Of a DNA stretch of 59,833 bases, positions 1 through 9,802 are shown in pieces (the stretch's first letter is position 1; each line of letters opens with the position of its first letter). Below the pieces are notes generated by a model. That model had not been told where the DNA came from and searched no databases. It saw nothing but the letters and a program-made list of their open reading frames with translations. Made by a program: the position numbers and the translations under genes. Location of the stretch: positions 1 to 59,833 of the forward strand of contig CAYXFD010000018.1 of the NCBI GenBank assembly GCA_964464175.1, read 5' to 3'. The DNA comes from CAYXFD01 sp964464175 (GTDB taxonomy: Bacteria; Cloacimonadota; Cloacimonadia; Cloacimonadales; JAJBBL01).

Positions 1-118
1 TTATTCCGGCTTGAATTGATGTATAATCCCCGGTTCCGTCCTGAGTGATGATATAAGTTGTCAGGCTGACAAGAGCAGATTTCGTCAAAATAATGAGAAG
101 GATCATTAAATACTTCAT
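1..118 (-). CDS. N-terminus of a secreted beta-helix-type surface protein (partial, cut by window edge)
   Basis: Reading the minus strand from an ATG at 118 gives 39 codons before the window ends. The first ~20 residues are a hydrophobic signal peptide (MKYLMILLIILTKSALVSL). The next stretch, YIITQDGTGDYTSIQAGI, is the opening strand typical of pectinesterase-like right-handed beta-helix proteins (QDGTGDYTSIQ-A-I). A GGGAGA Shine-Dalgarno sits 5-6 nt before the ATG. The family assignment rests on this short stretch only; the protein may be an adhesin or a polysaccharide-active enzyme. It is probably exported like the neighbour at 254-4678, which is transcribed in the same direction. Confidence 0.6.
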   Translation of the reverse strand, partial: MKYLMILLIILTKSALVSLTTYIITQDGTGDYTSIQAGI

Positions 119-253
119 TTTTTCTCCCATCTATTCATTATTCGCGTTGTGACTTTTAGAGTTTGTGCAGGGGCAGCTCTCCGAACCGCCCCTGCACATT
201 TTCATTATTATCGTTTAATGTCTATACTTTTTTCGTGTTCGTTTGCGATTCCA

Positions 254-3200
254 CTATCTGATCAGGAGCATCTTGCGGGTGAGGGTCTTATCTCCGCTGT
301 CCAGGCGGTAGAAATAGATCCCCGAACCTACCCGGCGGTTCTGTTCATTGAACCCGTTCCAGCCAACAGAGTGTTTTCCTGCTGAGGCGGTACCGGAAAA
401 GAGAGTTCTAACTCTCTGTCCCCGGATGTTATAGATCTCCAGCGTTACCTCTCTCTCTTCGGGAAGATAGAAGGGTATTTCGGTCAGATGAGAACGGCTC
501 GCTTCAGTGTAGGTGAAGGGATTGGGGTAATTCTGGTAGAGAGTGACCTCCGGGATCACAGGAGCCTCTGATTCATGTTCGTTGTTATGAAGCCGGACAA
601 CCGTGTAGCTCTGTCTCAGAGGTTTCAATACCTCCAGAGAATATTCACCGCTCTCATTATTCTTCACCTCCACTTCCGTGAGCTTCTCCCCTTCTCCTCT
701 CTGACTATCACGATGGATAACGAAGCTGATCACAGCATTGGCATGTGACTCATCGGTATAGGCGAGGATCTCGAAGGGATAGACTCCGGGAAAGACAGTC
801 GCTCCGACACACTCATTATCGGCATAAACAGCCACTTCCAGAACATCCTCATCGTCTACGATATAATCAATGAAATAAGACTCGTAGGATGCCTTCTGCT
901 GGAAAGTAAAGAATTCCGGCTCCGGTCTTGGTATCCAGTATTCCGGTTCATCCGGGATATTCCAGCAGAAACTGACCGTTTGCTCTACATCAGGATGCAG
1001 TTGTACTTTATACATCTTACCGTAGAGGACTTTCGGCTCCAGGCTGACATCATACTCCCATTCGCCTAAATTGTTCCGGTAAAGACCCCAGTCTTCCGAC
1101 AGGATCTCAACCAGATCGTCAATCACTTCGTCAAAGGCACTGAATACGCACTGCGTCTGCGGAATGAAATAACCAAGAAAGTTATAACCTTCAATTTCGG
1201 GATCAATTTCCAGAGAATCACTAAAAGCAATATTAGAAGGAATACCGATATCTCCTTCCACTAACATGCTATACTCATTCGGGGGTAATAAGGTTAACTG
1301 ATAACCGCGGGTACTGTGAAAAAGGATGTGACCGGTCCAATTTTCATAAAAATAGCCTATCCAGGCTCCATCTTCATCATAACAGAAAAGCGTTTCTACT
1401 TGTTCGGTTAACGGATCAAGCACTTCACTGCCCGATTGGTATCCGTACTGATCTCGATCATAAAGGACAGGGAATGATTCCCAATACCACTCTCGCCCTA
1501 AGTAAACCTTATGATATCCGTGAGGAGGGTAGTTATGAATACCTGGTTCATCCTGCCACTGCAGATAGGGGTAAGTCGTATAGTCTCTTAAAGACCAGAT
1601 CGTGTTAAAATCCCAGTTGCTGTACAACGAGTTATCCTCCACCATTTCTACGGTCATTGCTCCTGTAACTCCCTGTCCGCCGGCAGATTCGGTCTGTCCG
1701 GAAGTAACGATATCCCAGTAGTTTGCCCCGACACCAGAATTACTGATCATACCGATGAAACCGCCGACATTAGAATTACCATAGACTGATCCCTTACTAT
1801 AACTCAATCCGATTACAGAATCGATAAGTAACCCTACTAAACCGCCTACTTGTGAATCTCCCGAAACAGTTGATGAACTATAAGAATTCATGATGTTTGA
1901 ATTACTCCAACTAACACCGACAAGACCACCGACTGCGTTACCATTGGAACCTGTAACAGATCCGGTGCTGTAACTCAGCCAAACATTAGAAGATAACCTG
2001 TTATAACCGATCAGCCCCCCGGTGTGTCCGTAGCCGTTTGAGAAAACAGCGGCATTACTATAACTTTTTCCGACGTCACAGTTATAGTGATTTCCGCCGA
2101 TTAACCCCCCAATATTACTCTCTCCTGCCACATTTCCGGTAGCTGAGCACAAAAATACGGAACTGTCATAGGCGAAACCGATCAGACCTCCGACATAATC
2201 AATGCCGGTCATATTGACCTCTTCTACACTCGTTCCAGAGATTGCAGCGTTGAGAACATACCCGAACAAACCGATATTAGAAGAAATACCCATATCCAAA
2301 TGCAGTCCTTTAATCATATTTCCGTCTCCATCGAAGACACCTGTGAAATAGGGAATAAAAAATCCCGGCTGACCGGAAAGATCAATGCTCTCTGTCAGGA
2401 TGTAATTATAGTGATCAATGAGACCGAAGGCAAGCAATTTTTGCAAATCGTTGAAGGAACTCACTATATACCCTTCGGGAGAGTCGGTCAGATAATTATT
2501 GATATCAAGACTCAAGCCATTGGTTATCCAGGCTGAATATAGGTTGTTAGGTAAAGCACCGATGGTAATAATGTTTTGTCCGTTAATCGTCACCGACTCA
2601 TAATTATAGAAGCTGTTATTGACCAAGCCGACATGATTGAATCCAACCAAACCGCCAACATTCCAGGTACCGGTAATGTTGCCGGAGTTATAGCAGTTCT
2701 CAATTTCGGCATTATTGTCATTTCTTCCCACTAATCCGCCTACATAGTTATCACCGTTAACACTGGAGGAATTCGAACTTAAGCTTAGCGTCGAGCCGGA
2801 AGTATGATGTCCTACTAATCCGCCTACATAGTTATCACCGTTAACATCACCGTTAGAATAGCAATTATTAATAACAGAATCATTTGTATTGCCAACTAAA
2901 CCGCCAACGAAGGTATAGCCGTTAACCGACGCGGAGCTTGTGGAGTTCAAGATTTCAGACTGGCTGTTACGACCGGCTAATCCTCCGATGTCGTAGTTCC
3001 CGGCAATAATTCCTGAACTGTGACAATCTTCTATCGTTGAAGATGCCATGTTAGAACCAACAAGTCCCCCGACATGATCATTTATTCCGGTAACATTAAC
3101 ACTACTCTGAGATCCGGAAATATGCGAAAACACATTCGATCCGACCAACCCCCCGACACTGCAGCCAACCGCATTGACATTTCCACTGCTATAACAATGA

Positions 3201-4678
3201 TGAATAAAGGAGTAATAGTTTGAACCGATAAGACCTCCGGCAAAATTACCGAAGGCATTTATCTCCACATAAGCCGAACATCTTTCAATGAGTGCATTCC
3301 TGACAGCTCCTGCTAATACTCCAACAGCATGATGACCGGATATATAGGTAGATTCGATATTAAGGTCGTAAACATGTGCTCCGTTGATGTAACCGAAAAA
3401 GCCAACTACGTGTTCGGATTCTCTGTCAATAAAGAGATTGAAGATAGTATAGCGATTACCGTTGTATGAACAGGTATAGTATAAATTGCCGTATGCATCA
3501 GACAATACAACATTGCCGAAAGGAATTGCAGGGGTTCCGATAGGGAACCAGCCTTCACCTTCATTCCAGGGATATTCATCCAAATCAATATCTTCTGATT
3601 GAATGAAATGCATCCTGATGAACAATGGATGTCTTATCCAATTCAACTGGTAGAGATATTCTACAACGTATGGATCCTGTGCTGTTCCATCGCCACCCGA
3701 GAAAATTGGCCAAGGTATGTGTTCCTCCCTGCTCGGTGCCATGAAAAGTGAGGGATAGCCGTTGCTGAAAAAGTATTCTTCGTCTTCAAGCCACTTTTGA
3801 TTGAATTTCCAGGTTTCGAAGGTTCCCGGATCGTAGGGATAAGTCATCTGTTCGGTATCTCTTCCCTCACCACCGGCTGATGCTGCTTGACCGGTAGTTT
3901 CAATGTCCCAGTAACTGTTTTCGACAGTACCACTTCCGCTGCCTATCAAACCTCCGAAATCAGTATCTCCCTTAACCGGTCCGGCAGCATAGCAGTTCTG
4001 AATGACAGTATTTCCGGAAATAATGCCTATCAGTCCTCCAACACCTGCTTCACCCTCCGTGATACCTAAAGAATAACAATTCGTGATTTCAGCATCGATC
4101 GCTAAACCTGCCAAACCTCCGCTCATTATGCTCGCTTTGACTGTTGTGAAGGTATGACTCTCGCTGATTAGACCCGAATCTATTTTCCCTGCGAGTCCCC
4201 CGGCTTGGGAGTTGCCTTTGACGGTACCAGAGGTATAGATCTGATACATCTCAGTATCTTCGCTATATCCAACTAAACTGCCGACATTGTTTTTACCGCA
4301 GATCTCGAAATCGATCAGTTTTATCCCGCCAAGAATTGCTTTCTTGGTATAACCGAAAAGACCTACATTATCGGTTCCTTCTCTGTCTATGAAAAGCTTG
4401 CTAATAGAATAACCACTGCCATAATAGGTTCCCATAAACCCGTTTATCGGTTCCCAGCCTTCTCCACTCGAATAGTCACTGAGATCAATATCGGAGACCT
4501 GTCTGAAATGTGAAGTTAAATAATCTCTGATCATATATAACTGATCGGCATCTTCTATCAAATACGGGTTCTCTTCTGTCCCTTCTCCATCAAAATGTGC
4601 ACTAAGATTGCCGGTCAAGATTAGAGTCAGAAGTCCCGCCATTAGTAGTATTAAAAGGTACCTGAATTTTACTGTCAT
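254..4678 (-). CDS. Giant GLUG-repeat surface protein with FlgD-like C-terminal sorting domain
   Basis: A 1474-residue secreted protein. Residues 1-27 are a signal peptide ending near LSA|HFDGEG. Around twenty copies of the GLUG motif (x-VGGLVG-x) follow in three blocks. The first two blocks open with a GxGT-xx-PYxV/I module followed by an LDL/IDL-type strand, and each block has a LFGY/FFGY step before the GLUG run. This pattern is known from beta-solenoid adhesins. Two NSYWDI/ANYWDI plus AGGxG modules close the first and third blocks. After about residue 1050 comes a non-repetitive beta-rich region, and the last ~90 residues carry YQNYPNPF, EIYNIRGQRVRTL and GSGIYFYRL...RKMLLIR, the FlgD-Ig-like module used for outer-membrane secretion or sorting in FCB bacteria. 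The start is supported by AAGGAGGAG before the ATG. Probable role: cell-surface attachment or substrate binding; the ligand is unknown. Confidence 0.85.
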   Translation of the reverse strand: MTVKFRYLLILLMAGLLTLILTGNLSAHFDGEGTEENPYLIEDADQLYMIRDYLTSHFRQVSDIDLSDYSSGEGWEPINGFMGTYYGSGYSISKLFIDREGTDNVGLFGYTKKAILGGIKLIDFEICGKNNVGSLVGYSEDTEMYQIYTSGTVKGNSQAGGLAGKIDSGLISESHTFTTVKASIMSGGLAGLAIDAEITNCYSLGITEGEAGVGGLIGIISGNTVIQNCYAAGPVKGDTDFGGLIGSGSGTVENSYWDIETTGQAASAGGEGRDTEQMTYPYDPGTFETWKFNQKWLEDEEYFFSNGYPSLFMAPSREEHIPWPIFSGGDGTAQDPYVVEYLYQLNWIRHPLFIRMHFIQSEDIDLDEYPWNEGEGWFPIGTPAIPFGNVVLSDAYGNLYYTCSYNGNRYTIFNLFIDRESEHVVGFFGYINGAHVYDLNIESTYISGHHAVGVLAGAVRNALIERCSAYVEINAFGNFAGGLIGSNYYSFIHHCYSSGNVNAVGCSVGGLVGSNVFSHISGSQSSVNVTGINDHVGGLVGSNMASSTIEDCHSSGIIAGNYDIGGLAGRNSQSEILNSTSSASVNGYTFVGGLVGNTNDSVINNCYSNGDVNGDNYVGGLVGHHTSGSTLSLSSNSSSVNGDNYVGGLVGRNDNNAEIENCYNSGNITGTWNVGGLVGFNHVGLVNNSFYNYESVTINGQNIITIGALPNNLYSAWITNGLSLDINNYLTDSPEGYIVSSFNDLQKLLAFGLIDHYNYILTESIDLSGQPGFFIPYFTGVFDGDGNMIKGLHLDMGISSNIGLFGYVLNAAISGTSVEEVNMTGIDYVGGLIGFAYDSSVFLCSATGNVAGESNIGGLIGGNHYNCDVGKSYSNAAVFSNGYGHTGGLIGYNRLSSNVWLSYSTGSVTGSNGNAVGGLVGVSWSNSNIMNSYSSSTVSGDSQVGGLVGLLIDSVIGLSYSKGSVYGNSNVGGFIGMISNSGVGANYWDIVTSGQTESAGGQGVTGAMTVEMVEDNSLYSNWDFNTIWSLRDYTTYPYLQWQDEPGIHNYPPHGYHKVYLGREWYWESFPVLYDRDQYGYQSGSEVLDPLTEQVETLFCYDEDGAWIGYFYENWTGHILFHSTRGYQLTLLPPNEYSMLVEGDIGIPSNIAFSDSLEIDPEIEGYNFLGYFIPQTQCVFSAFDEVIDDLVEILSEDWGLYRNNLGEWEYDVSLEPKVLYGKMYKVQLHPDVEQTVSFCWNIPDEPEYWIPRPEPEFFTFQQKASYESYFIDYIVDDEDVLEVAVYADNECVGATVFPGVYPFEILAYTDESHANAVISFVIHRDSQRGEGEKLTEVEVKNNESGEYSLEVLKPLRQSYTVVRLHNNEHESEAPVIPEVTLYQNYPNPFTYTEASRSHLTEIPFYLPEEREVTLEIYNIRGQRVRTLFSGTASAGKHSVGWNGFNEQNRRVGSGIYFYRLDSGDKTLTRKMLLIR

Positions 4679-5407
4679 TATACTCCTCCTTTGTTATGGT
4701 ATCAATACTTGATTTTCTTTCAAGAAAAAAGACCTAAATTTTAATTTCACTCCCTTTATTTCCGTCTCTCCGAAAGGTAGAGAGACGGGGATAAAATGAA
4801 TTTATTGTGTGTTGAAATCCCCGGCAAAAAAGATGAAGAAAGGAAACAGATAAGCTTTTCCAAGCAGGATCTATAGCCAGGCAATTCATAACAGAGCAAT
4901 AGTATTGCTATATTCTGCTGCTGCTGAACATTGAGTATAATCTTCCTGTTCATTTAACCCTCCGGCTTTCAACAAGAAATTACCCTAATCATTTAACAAG
5001 TGAATAAAGAAATTCTCTCGCACTTACAGATAAAGTTTATTTCCCATATTTTATCTGTCAAGCAATTATTTATCTTTGTAGTAATTATTTGAATATGTAT
5101 TGCAATGATATATTGCTATCTCTATGCTGGTTACTATATTAGATATTTATCTGTCTAATATTTGCTGTCTGATCTCTTATTTATTTTAATCGTAACCTGC
5201 AAGAACTATTATTTTGACTGTTAGTCATTGCTTTTGATGCCAATCTATTAACTGTTGCTATGGTGAGTGTGAGGAATGAAGCTTCTATTTTAAAAATAAC
5301 CCCTTTAAAAAGGGAATAGGATAATCCGTCGGGAATTTACCGGTTTGTTCCTTGATTGCTTCTAACGTATCACAAATATTTCATTACCATGTATGATAAA
5401 ATGAGGT
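4679..5407. other. AT-rich intergenic region, no convincing gene
   Basis: About 730 bp between two leftward genes. A 65-codon minus-strand frame at 4756-4953 has a fair GGAGGG before its ATG, but its composition (Q-run, Cys/Ser-rich, no motif) does not look coded. A short CCCTT/AAGGG hairpin lies near 5302-5318. I see no RNA gene or mobile element. Confidence 0.5.
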
Positions 5408-6079
5408 TTACTTAGCATATAGGGGTTTTATATCATCCTGCCAGCTAAAATGGAGCAGATTGGAACAGCTGTTGTTTCTCAGATTCAGAGCGTAAAAATA
5501 CTGTTCTTTTTCTTCCTCATAGTGAAAGAGAATGCTTTTTCCGGGGGAGTAGGAGACTTCCAAATGCAACTTGTCGAGTTCCGGATCCTGACTGGGAGGA
5601 GCAGAAGCCCGATAGATCCGGAGAGAATCACCCTCTCTTAGCTCTTTGGAGAAGTAGAAATTTTTAACCCGTAATTTAACCGGTTCATTCTTCGGCAGAT
5701 AAAAAGGGAATGTCCGGTATAGTTCCCTGATCTTATTCTTTCTGTTTTCTACGGGCTCTTTGGAAGCTAAATGCACTATTGTTCTTGCCCTTATCCTGAG
5801 AGGAGTGTTGCGGTTATTTTTATACTTTTCCGGCTCATAAAGCTTAATTTGCTGTGACCCATGAGATGACTGAAAGACAAAATTTCCCACTTTCCCCTGA
5901 ATAAGAGAGGCAATACGGAAAATACGCTGCATATTGGGGGGTAAATCCCAGAAGTTTTTCAGAGATTGCGGGACAAGATGCTCCAATTCTTTGGGGGTTG
6001 CCGGACTCACCCGGTAAGCTCCCCCGGTAAGAGAAATGATCTCCTCATTATAGATTTTCAGCAATTCATCATATTTCAT
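5408..6079 (-). CDS. Hypothetical protein, 223 aa
   Basis: Not recognised. The 223-residue product has no signal peptide or membrane segment and is charged throughout. Residues 1-95 look alpha/beta, with KYDELLKIYNEEI as an N-terminal helix. The C-terminal half alternates hydrophobic and polar residues, as in a beta-sandwich, and includes SLRIYRASAPPSQDPELDKL and LHLEVSYSPGKSILFHY. That half resembles the 'raw material' lipocalin or DUF-type stress-response domains only superficially. A strong GGAGGG Shine-Dalgarno lies 4 nt before the ATG, and codon use matches the neighbours, so it is a real gene. It stands alone between two long spacers. Confidence 0.7.
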   Translation of the reverse strand: MKYDELLKIYNEEIISLTGGAYRVSPATPKELEHLVPQSLKNFWDLPPNMQRIFRIASLIQGKVGNFVFQSSHGSQQIKLYEPEKYKNNRNTPLRIRARTIVHLASKEPVENRKNKIRELYRTFPFYLPKNEPVKLRVKNFYFSKELREGDSLRIYRASAPPSQDPELDKLHLEVSYSPGKSILFHYEEEKEQYFYALNLRNNSCSNLLHFSWQDDIKPLYAK

Positions 6080-6246
6080 TACACCCTCCTTAATCGCCGT
6101 ACCGATTATCTACAGGACCAAGCTTTACAGATAAATTACATCTGTCAATTAAATATTTCATCTCAGGTTTAATTACTCTATTGGCAAAAAAGCTAAATGA
6201 TTAAACGGCTCTCCTTTCGCAGGGAAAAGAACTGAGGAATAAGTCA

Positions 6247-6335
6247 TACCCTTAGTGCATCTCTAGTGTAAGTCGTAGTCGGCTCAGAGCGACAACGACT
6301 TACAGTAGAGATATCTTAGAGATTTCTAAAGGGTA
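6247..6335. repeat. Large imperfect palindrome, copy A of a REP/MITE-like element
   Basis: The inner arms 6259-6281 and 6290-6312 are complementary over 23 bp with two mismatches, around an 8-nt loop (GCTCAGAG). Outer arms TACCCTTAG at 6247 and CTAAAGGGTA at 6326-6335 extend the structure. The core GTCGTAGTCGGCTC is shared exactly with the palindrome at 48436-48507, which also has an 8-nt loop. It lies in a spacer between two genes, 168 bp beyond the start of the hypothetical gene. No coding potential. Confidence 0.8.
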
Positions 6336-6358
6336 ATCAGCGGGGAGCAGGGAGTGAA

Positions 6359-6411
6359 AGAGGGGATCGTGATGCGGTAGAGATCCCCCTCTGTCTCTGG
6401 CAGAGCAGAGA
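6359..6411. other. Two consecutive hairpins beside palindrome A
   Basis: AGAGGGGATC at 6359-6368 pairs with GATCCCCCTCT at 6382-6392 with one bulged C. A second stem, TCTCTG (6394-6399) with CAGAGA (6406-6411), follows directly. There is no T-tract on the minus strand that would make either a standard terminator of the PHP gene ending at 6562. With palindrome A this makes a densely structured 165-bp spacer; it may be part of the repeat or a transcript-stabilising structure. Confidence 0.45.
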
Positions 6412-6561
6412 TCTGTATTACGGATAGATGGAGTTGTCAATGTCAGAGGCAAAGCAATATGAATAAGAGATCGGGGGTGGTGTCTCCCTACTGCAGGATT
6501 ATTCCGTTTTCTCTGGTTTTTCCCGGGAAGGGAGATGAAAAGAAAGCAGCTGACGATTAGT

Positions 6562-7350
6562 TTATTTGATACTGATCATGTGCCAGTCATTTTCACCTTT
6601 TCCGGCGAGATAAGAAAAGCCTGTGTTGCTCAGTCTTTGTATTGCTTCGGAGTAGTGGGCATCAAAATGGTCAAGATGATGAGAGTCAGAGCCAATGGTG
6701 ATCAGTTCGCCTCCCATTTGACGATAAATATGAAGTAATTCGGGAGAAGGAATGAGTTTTTTCAGTGGATTCCGGAGACCGGAGAGATTGACCTCCAGAG
6801 CGATATTTTGCCTAATTAACTGTTTAAAGATCTCTTCGACAATATCCAGGAAGTTTTTTTCCTCAGGTTCTTCGGTCAGATATCTCTTGAAAATTCCAAG
6901 GTGCCCAAGAATATCGAAATGACCGTAGGCAGCGAGGGCTAAGTTTTCGAGATAATAGGATTCGATATGCTTTTCAGTGAAGGGTATCTGATTACGGGTT
7001 GAGCAGTTAGTTCCATCGGGCAGTATATGCACAGAAGCTATGATTAGATCCGGTTCTTCATCGGTGAAGATTATCTCATCGACCAGCTTGTGACAGCGAT
7101 GGTATTCTCCCAATTCGACCCCTTTGAGTATTTTTATCCCGGGAAACTTGTTTCTGAGGTTTTTGACTGTTTGAGAATAAGCTTTGTAGGAAGGTACTCC
7201 ATAGACTGCAATTTCTGAAGGGAGCAGGTCAAAATGATCGGTAAAGGCAATCTCGGAATATCCCTTATTAATTGCCGCAGAGATCAGAGAAGGGGCATCG
7301 AGGTTGCTATCACTGCTAAAATGACTATGGATATGATAGTCAATCTTCAT
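6562..7350 (-). CDS. PHP-domain histidinol-phosphatase family protein
   Basis: A 262-residue metal-dependent phosphoesterase of the PHP superfamily, closest in layout to HisJ/HisK histidinol-phosphatases (histidinol phosphate to histidinol, histidine pathway). The metal-site motifs appear in order: HIHSHFSSDS at residues 6-15, TDHFD near 37, GVELGEYH near 76, SVH near 106, HFDILGHL near 144 and GSDSH near 221. Length is normal for the family. Its start overlaps the end of the TPR gene by 11 bp, so the two are probably cotranscribed. No other his gene is in the window, so the true substrate could be another phosphate ester. Confidence 0.85.
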   Translation of the reverse strand: MKIDYHIHSHFSSDSNLDAPSLISAAINKGYSEIAFTDHFDLLPSEIAVYGVPSYKAYSQTVKNLRNKFPGIKILKGVELGEYHRCHKLVDEIIFTDEEPDLIIASVHILPDGTNCSTRNQIPFTEKHIESYYLENLALAAYGHFDILGHLGIFKRYLTEEPEEKNFLDIVEEIFKQLIRQNIALEVNLSGLRNPLKKLIPSPELLHIYRQMGGELITIGSDSHHLDHFDAHYSEAIQRLSNTGFSYLAGKGENDWHMISIK

Positions 7351-9802
7351 AGCTTTCCAATCCTTTGATCGTCAGCTCCAGCAGTCTTCTCATCTCAATG
7401 ATCTCCGGGAACCCGTTTATCTCCTCTCCCCTGTTTTGAGAGATAATTGACTTATAGTTTTCGAGAACGAACTTTTCTGCCGGAGATGCCTGGTGATAAA
7501 AGTTATCTACATAATAACCGGCAAAGAAATAGAGTTCCATTTCGATCAGAAGTTCGATCAGATTGCGCACTACTTCGAATCTTTTCGGGATACCGGGATA
7601 ATCATAATAAAGCTGACTGAGGATTAACAGGGCTCTGTAATGCTGATCAAGAGAATAATAAGCCAGAGAGGAAAGAATGAGGGCATCACTTTCATAAGAC
7701 AGGTCTTCGGAATTCAGGATCAGGTCGAGGTATTGGAGAGCCCCCCGGTAGTTCTTCAGGTACATTTCGTTAACAGCCAACAGGTAGTAGAGCTCGGTTT
7801 CATCTCTTTTCTCATCATACTCTATTAATATCCTGTATATTTCCGAAGCTTCCCGGTAAAGATGAGCTTTTTCATAGACTTTGGCGAGAATCCGGAGGTA
7901 GTCAAAATTCCAATCTTCATTATCAGACTCTTCAATGATCCCGATAAGAAAATTGATAGCTTTTCTCGCCTCCATGGTTAGCATAATACTTTCAATCTGC
8001 TGTAGTGCCTGGGACCTGACTGACGGAATCTCCGAAATACGGTGAAGGTCTATCAATATGTCCAGAGCTTTATCCTGCTCCATCAATTCTTTATGTGCCA
8101 GGGCTGAATAATAGGCTAAAGAATCCAGATGATCTTCCTGCTCCCGACTATCGAGGAAATCTTCGATAAAATCGACAGCCTGTCTGTATCTTTTCTGGTT
8201 AAGATAATATTTAGCCAGATCCAGGGCTAAGCCGGTATTTATTCTGCTTTCCGGGTATTTTTTTAGCAATGATAAGACAAAATCCTCGGAATCCTTGTAT
8301 TCACCCATTCCGAATCTCAGTCTTTCTAACTTAAGGATGAGCTGATAATCTGTTTCATAGTCCAGAACCTTATCATAATAGAGTACTGCCAGTTCTTCAT
8401 CTCCTTGTCTCAAGTAATAATCTCCGATACTCCGCAAAACAGGAACTCTCTCCCGGTGAGGAATAATTTCTTCATGCTCAGCGAAAAAGGAAATCAGGAC
8501 AGGAATGCTTTCTGTCTTTTCCATTGTTTTGAGAAAACTCAGAAGATACTCCTTGTCTTCCGCCGGGAAACCGTATTTCCGGTCAAAATAGTCGAAATAG
8601 TCTTTAGCTGTGTGATAATTCTCTGTGAAAGTATAGAGTTTTGCCAGATTTCTGGCAGCCAGGGAGTCATAAAAACCCTCTTCGGGTTCCAGATTCTTGA
8701 TCCACCAATAGGCTGTACTGTTAAAACGATAGTAACCTTTGAAGCAATATCCGAGGGCATGATTCGCATATTTCTCGTCAATATTATCAAACTCGAGATA
8801 TTTTCTATACCTGGGAACTGCATCCCGGTAAAGATGGGTATGATATAGTGTCTCTCCGGCAATGAGATTAAGAAGTGCAGTGTCTTCAATACCATGTTCC
8901 GGGAGAGAACGAAGCAGAGTTAGTGCTGTTTTATAATGACCCGCTTCCCAGGAGATAAAGAGGTTCATGAGCAGTCTGTTAAAATCTGACTCCAGTTCCA
9001 GGATCAACCTTCCGGCTTCATCAAGCAGATGCTGTTCCAGGAGCAGGAGGATCAGATTGAGCTTACTCCTTTCGGAGAGACCGGTAAGATCATCAGGGAT
9101 TCTGTTCAGATCGGCTGAAATGTAGGTTATCAGATAGAGGAAATCATTTGCCGCCTCTCTGAAGGGAGAATTCTCCGCAGCGAGAACATTCAGCATAAAT
9201 GCTTCTGCAAGCCGGTAATACTCCATATTATAGTGAATGACACCGAGAATAAAGTTTTTCTCACCCGGCAGATAGATATTGTTGGGGAAAATATCGGTAA
9301 GTTCGATTGCCTGTTCATTATTTCCGGTTTTTAATAGAGAACAGAGAGTTTTCTTGTAGAAATTATGGATCTTGTTCGGATAATACCTTCTCTGGAGTTC
9401 GATGAACCCGGCAATTCCGTCGTAATCTTCGATTTCCAGCGAGGCAAAGATATAGTATTCGATGAGGATATCGTACATCCTGATCTTTAAGATTTCCGCT
9501 AAACTATCGATATAGTCTATCACCGCTTCAGCAGAACCCGAAAGGTGTAGTGCTGAGAGGTAGATCCGGATGTATTGCTCTCTCTCAAAAAAGCCGGTTA
9601 TCTTCTGCAAAAGATGCAGTGCTGTTTCCCAGTCTCCCTCATCAAGTGCTTGAACAGCCTGCCGATAATATTCATTATCCAGATCGCTAATCCTGAGATC
9701 AGCGGAAAAGCTGTCACGCAATGGCTTTTCAAGGGCAGAAAGGGAAAAGAGCGGGAGTAGCAGAGAGAAGATAACAAGCAGGCAGAGCGAGCTTTTACTC
9801 AT
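7340..9802 (-). CDS. Secreted/periplasmic TPR-repeat protein
   Basis: About 820 residues. A longer frame reaches 9856, but the ATG at 9802 has AAGGAG 6 nt upstream and is followed directly by a signal peptide (MSKSSLCLLVIFSLLLPLFSLSAL). The rest is a chain of helix-turn-helix repeats with the TPR pattern (A..Y.......A...Y), clear for instance in ELAVLYYDKVLDYETDYQLI and REASEIYRILIEYDEKRDE. No enzymatic motif is present. It is likely an envelope scaffold or assembly factor. It overlaps the activase gene upstream by 8 bp (ATGAGTAA) and the PHP gene downstream by 11 bp, an arrangement that points to one transcript. Confidence 0.8.
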   Translation of the reverse strand: MSKSSLCLLVIFSLLLPLFSLSALEKPLRDSFSADLRISDLDNEYYRQAVQALDEGDWETALHLLQKITGFFEREQYIRIYLSALHLSGSAEAVIDYIDSLAEILKIRMYDILIEYYIFASLEIEDYDGIAGFIELQRRYYPNKIHNFYKKTLCSLLKTGNNEQAIELTDIFPNNIYLPGEKNFILGVIHYNMEYYRLAEAFMLNVLAAENSPFREAANDFLYLITYISADLNRIPDDLTGLSERSKLNLILLLLEQHLLDEAGRLILELESDFNRLLMNLFISWEAGHYKTALTLLRSLPEHGIEDTALLNLIAGETLYHTHLYRDAVPRYRKYLEFDNIDEKYANHALGYCFKGYYRFNSTAYWWIKNLEPEEGFYDSLAARNLAKLYTFTENYHTAKDYFDYFDRKYGFPAEDKEYLLSFLKTMEKTESIPVLISFFAEHEEIIPHRERVPVLRSIGDYYLRQGDEELAVLYYDKVLDYETDYQLILKLERLRFGMGEYKDSEDFVLSLLKKYPESRINTGLALDLAKYYLNQKRYRQAVDFIEDFLDSREQEDHLDSLAYYSALAHKELMEQDKALDILIDLHRISEIPSVRSQALQQIESIMLTMEARKAINFLIGIIEESDNEDWNFDYLRILAKVYEKAHLYREASEIYRILIEYDEKRDETELYYLLAVNEMYLKNYRGALQYLDLILNSEDLSYESDALILSSLAYYSLDQHYRALLILSQLYYDYPGIPKRFEVVRNLIELLIEMELYFFAGYYVDNFYHQASPAEKFVLENYKSIISQNRGEEINGFPEIIEMRRLLELTIKGLESYED

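Noticed and set aside
4756..4953. 65-codon minus-strand frame with GGAGGG before its ATG
   Set aside because: No motif, unnatural composition, isolated in an AT-rich spacer; a Shine-Dalgarno-like hexamer alone is weak support.
6247..6335. CRISPR repeat or array
   Set aside because: Single palindrome without regularly spaced repeats; the only related copy is 42 kb away.
8405..8848. 147-codon plus-strand frame
   Set aside because: Lies wholly inside the TPR gene on the other strand; an antisense shadow without a ribosome site.
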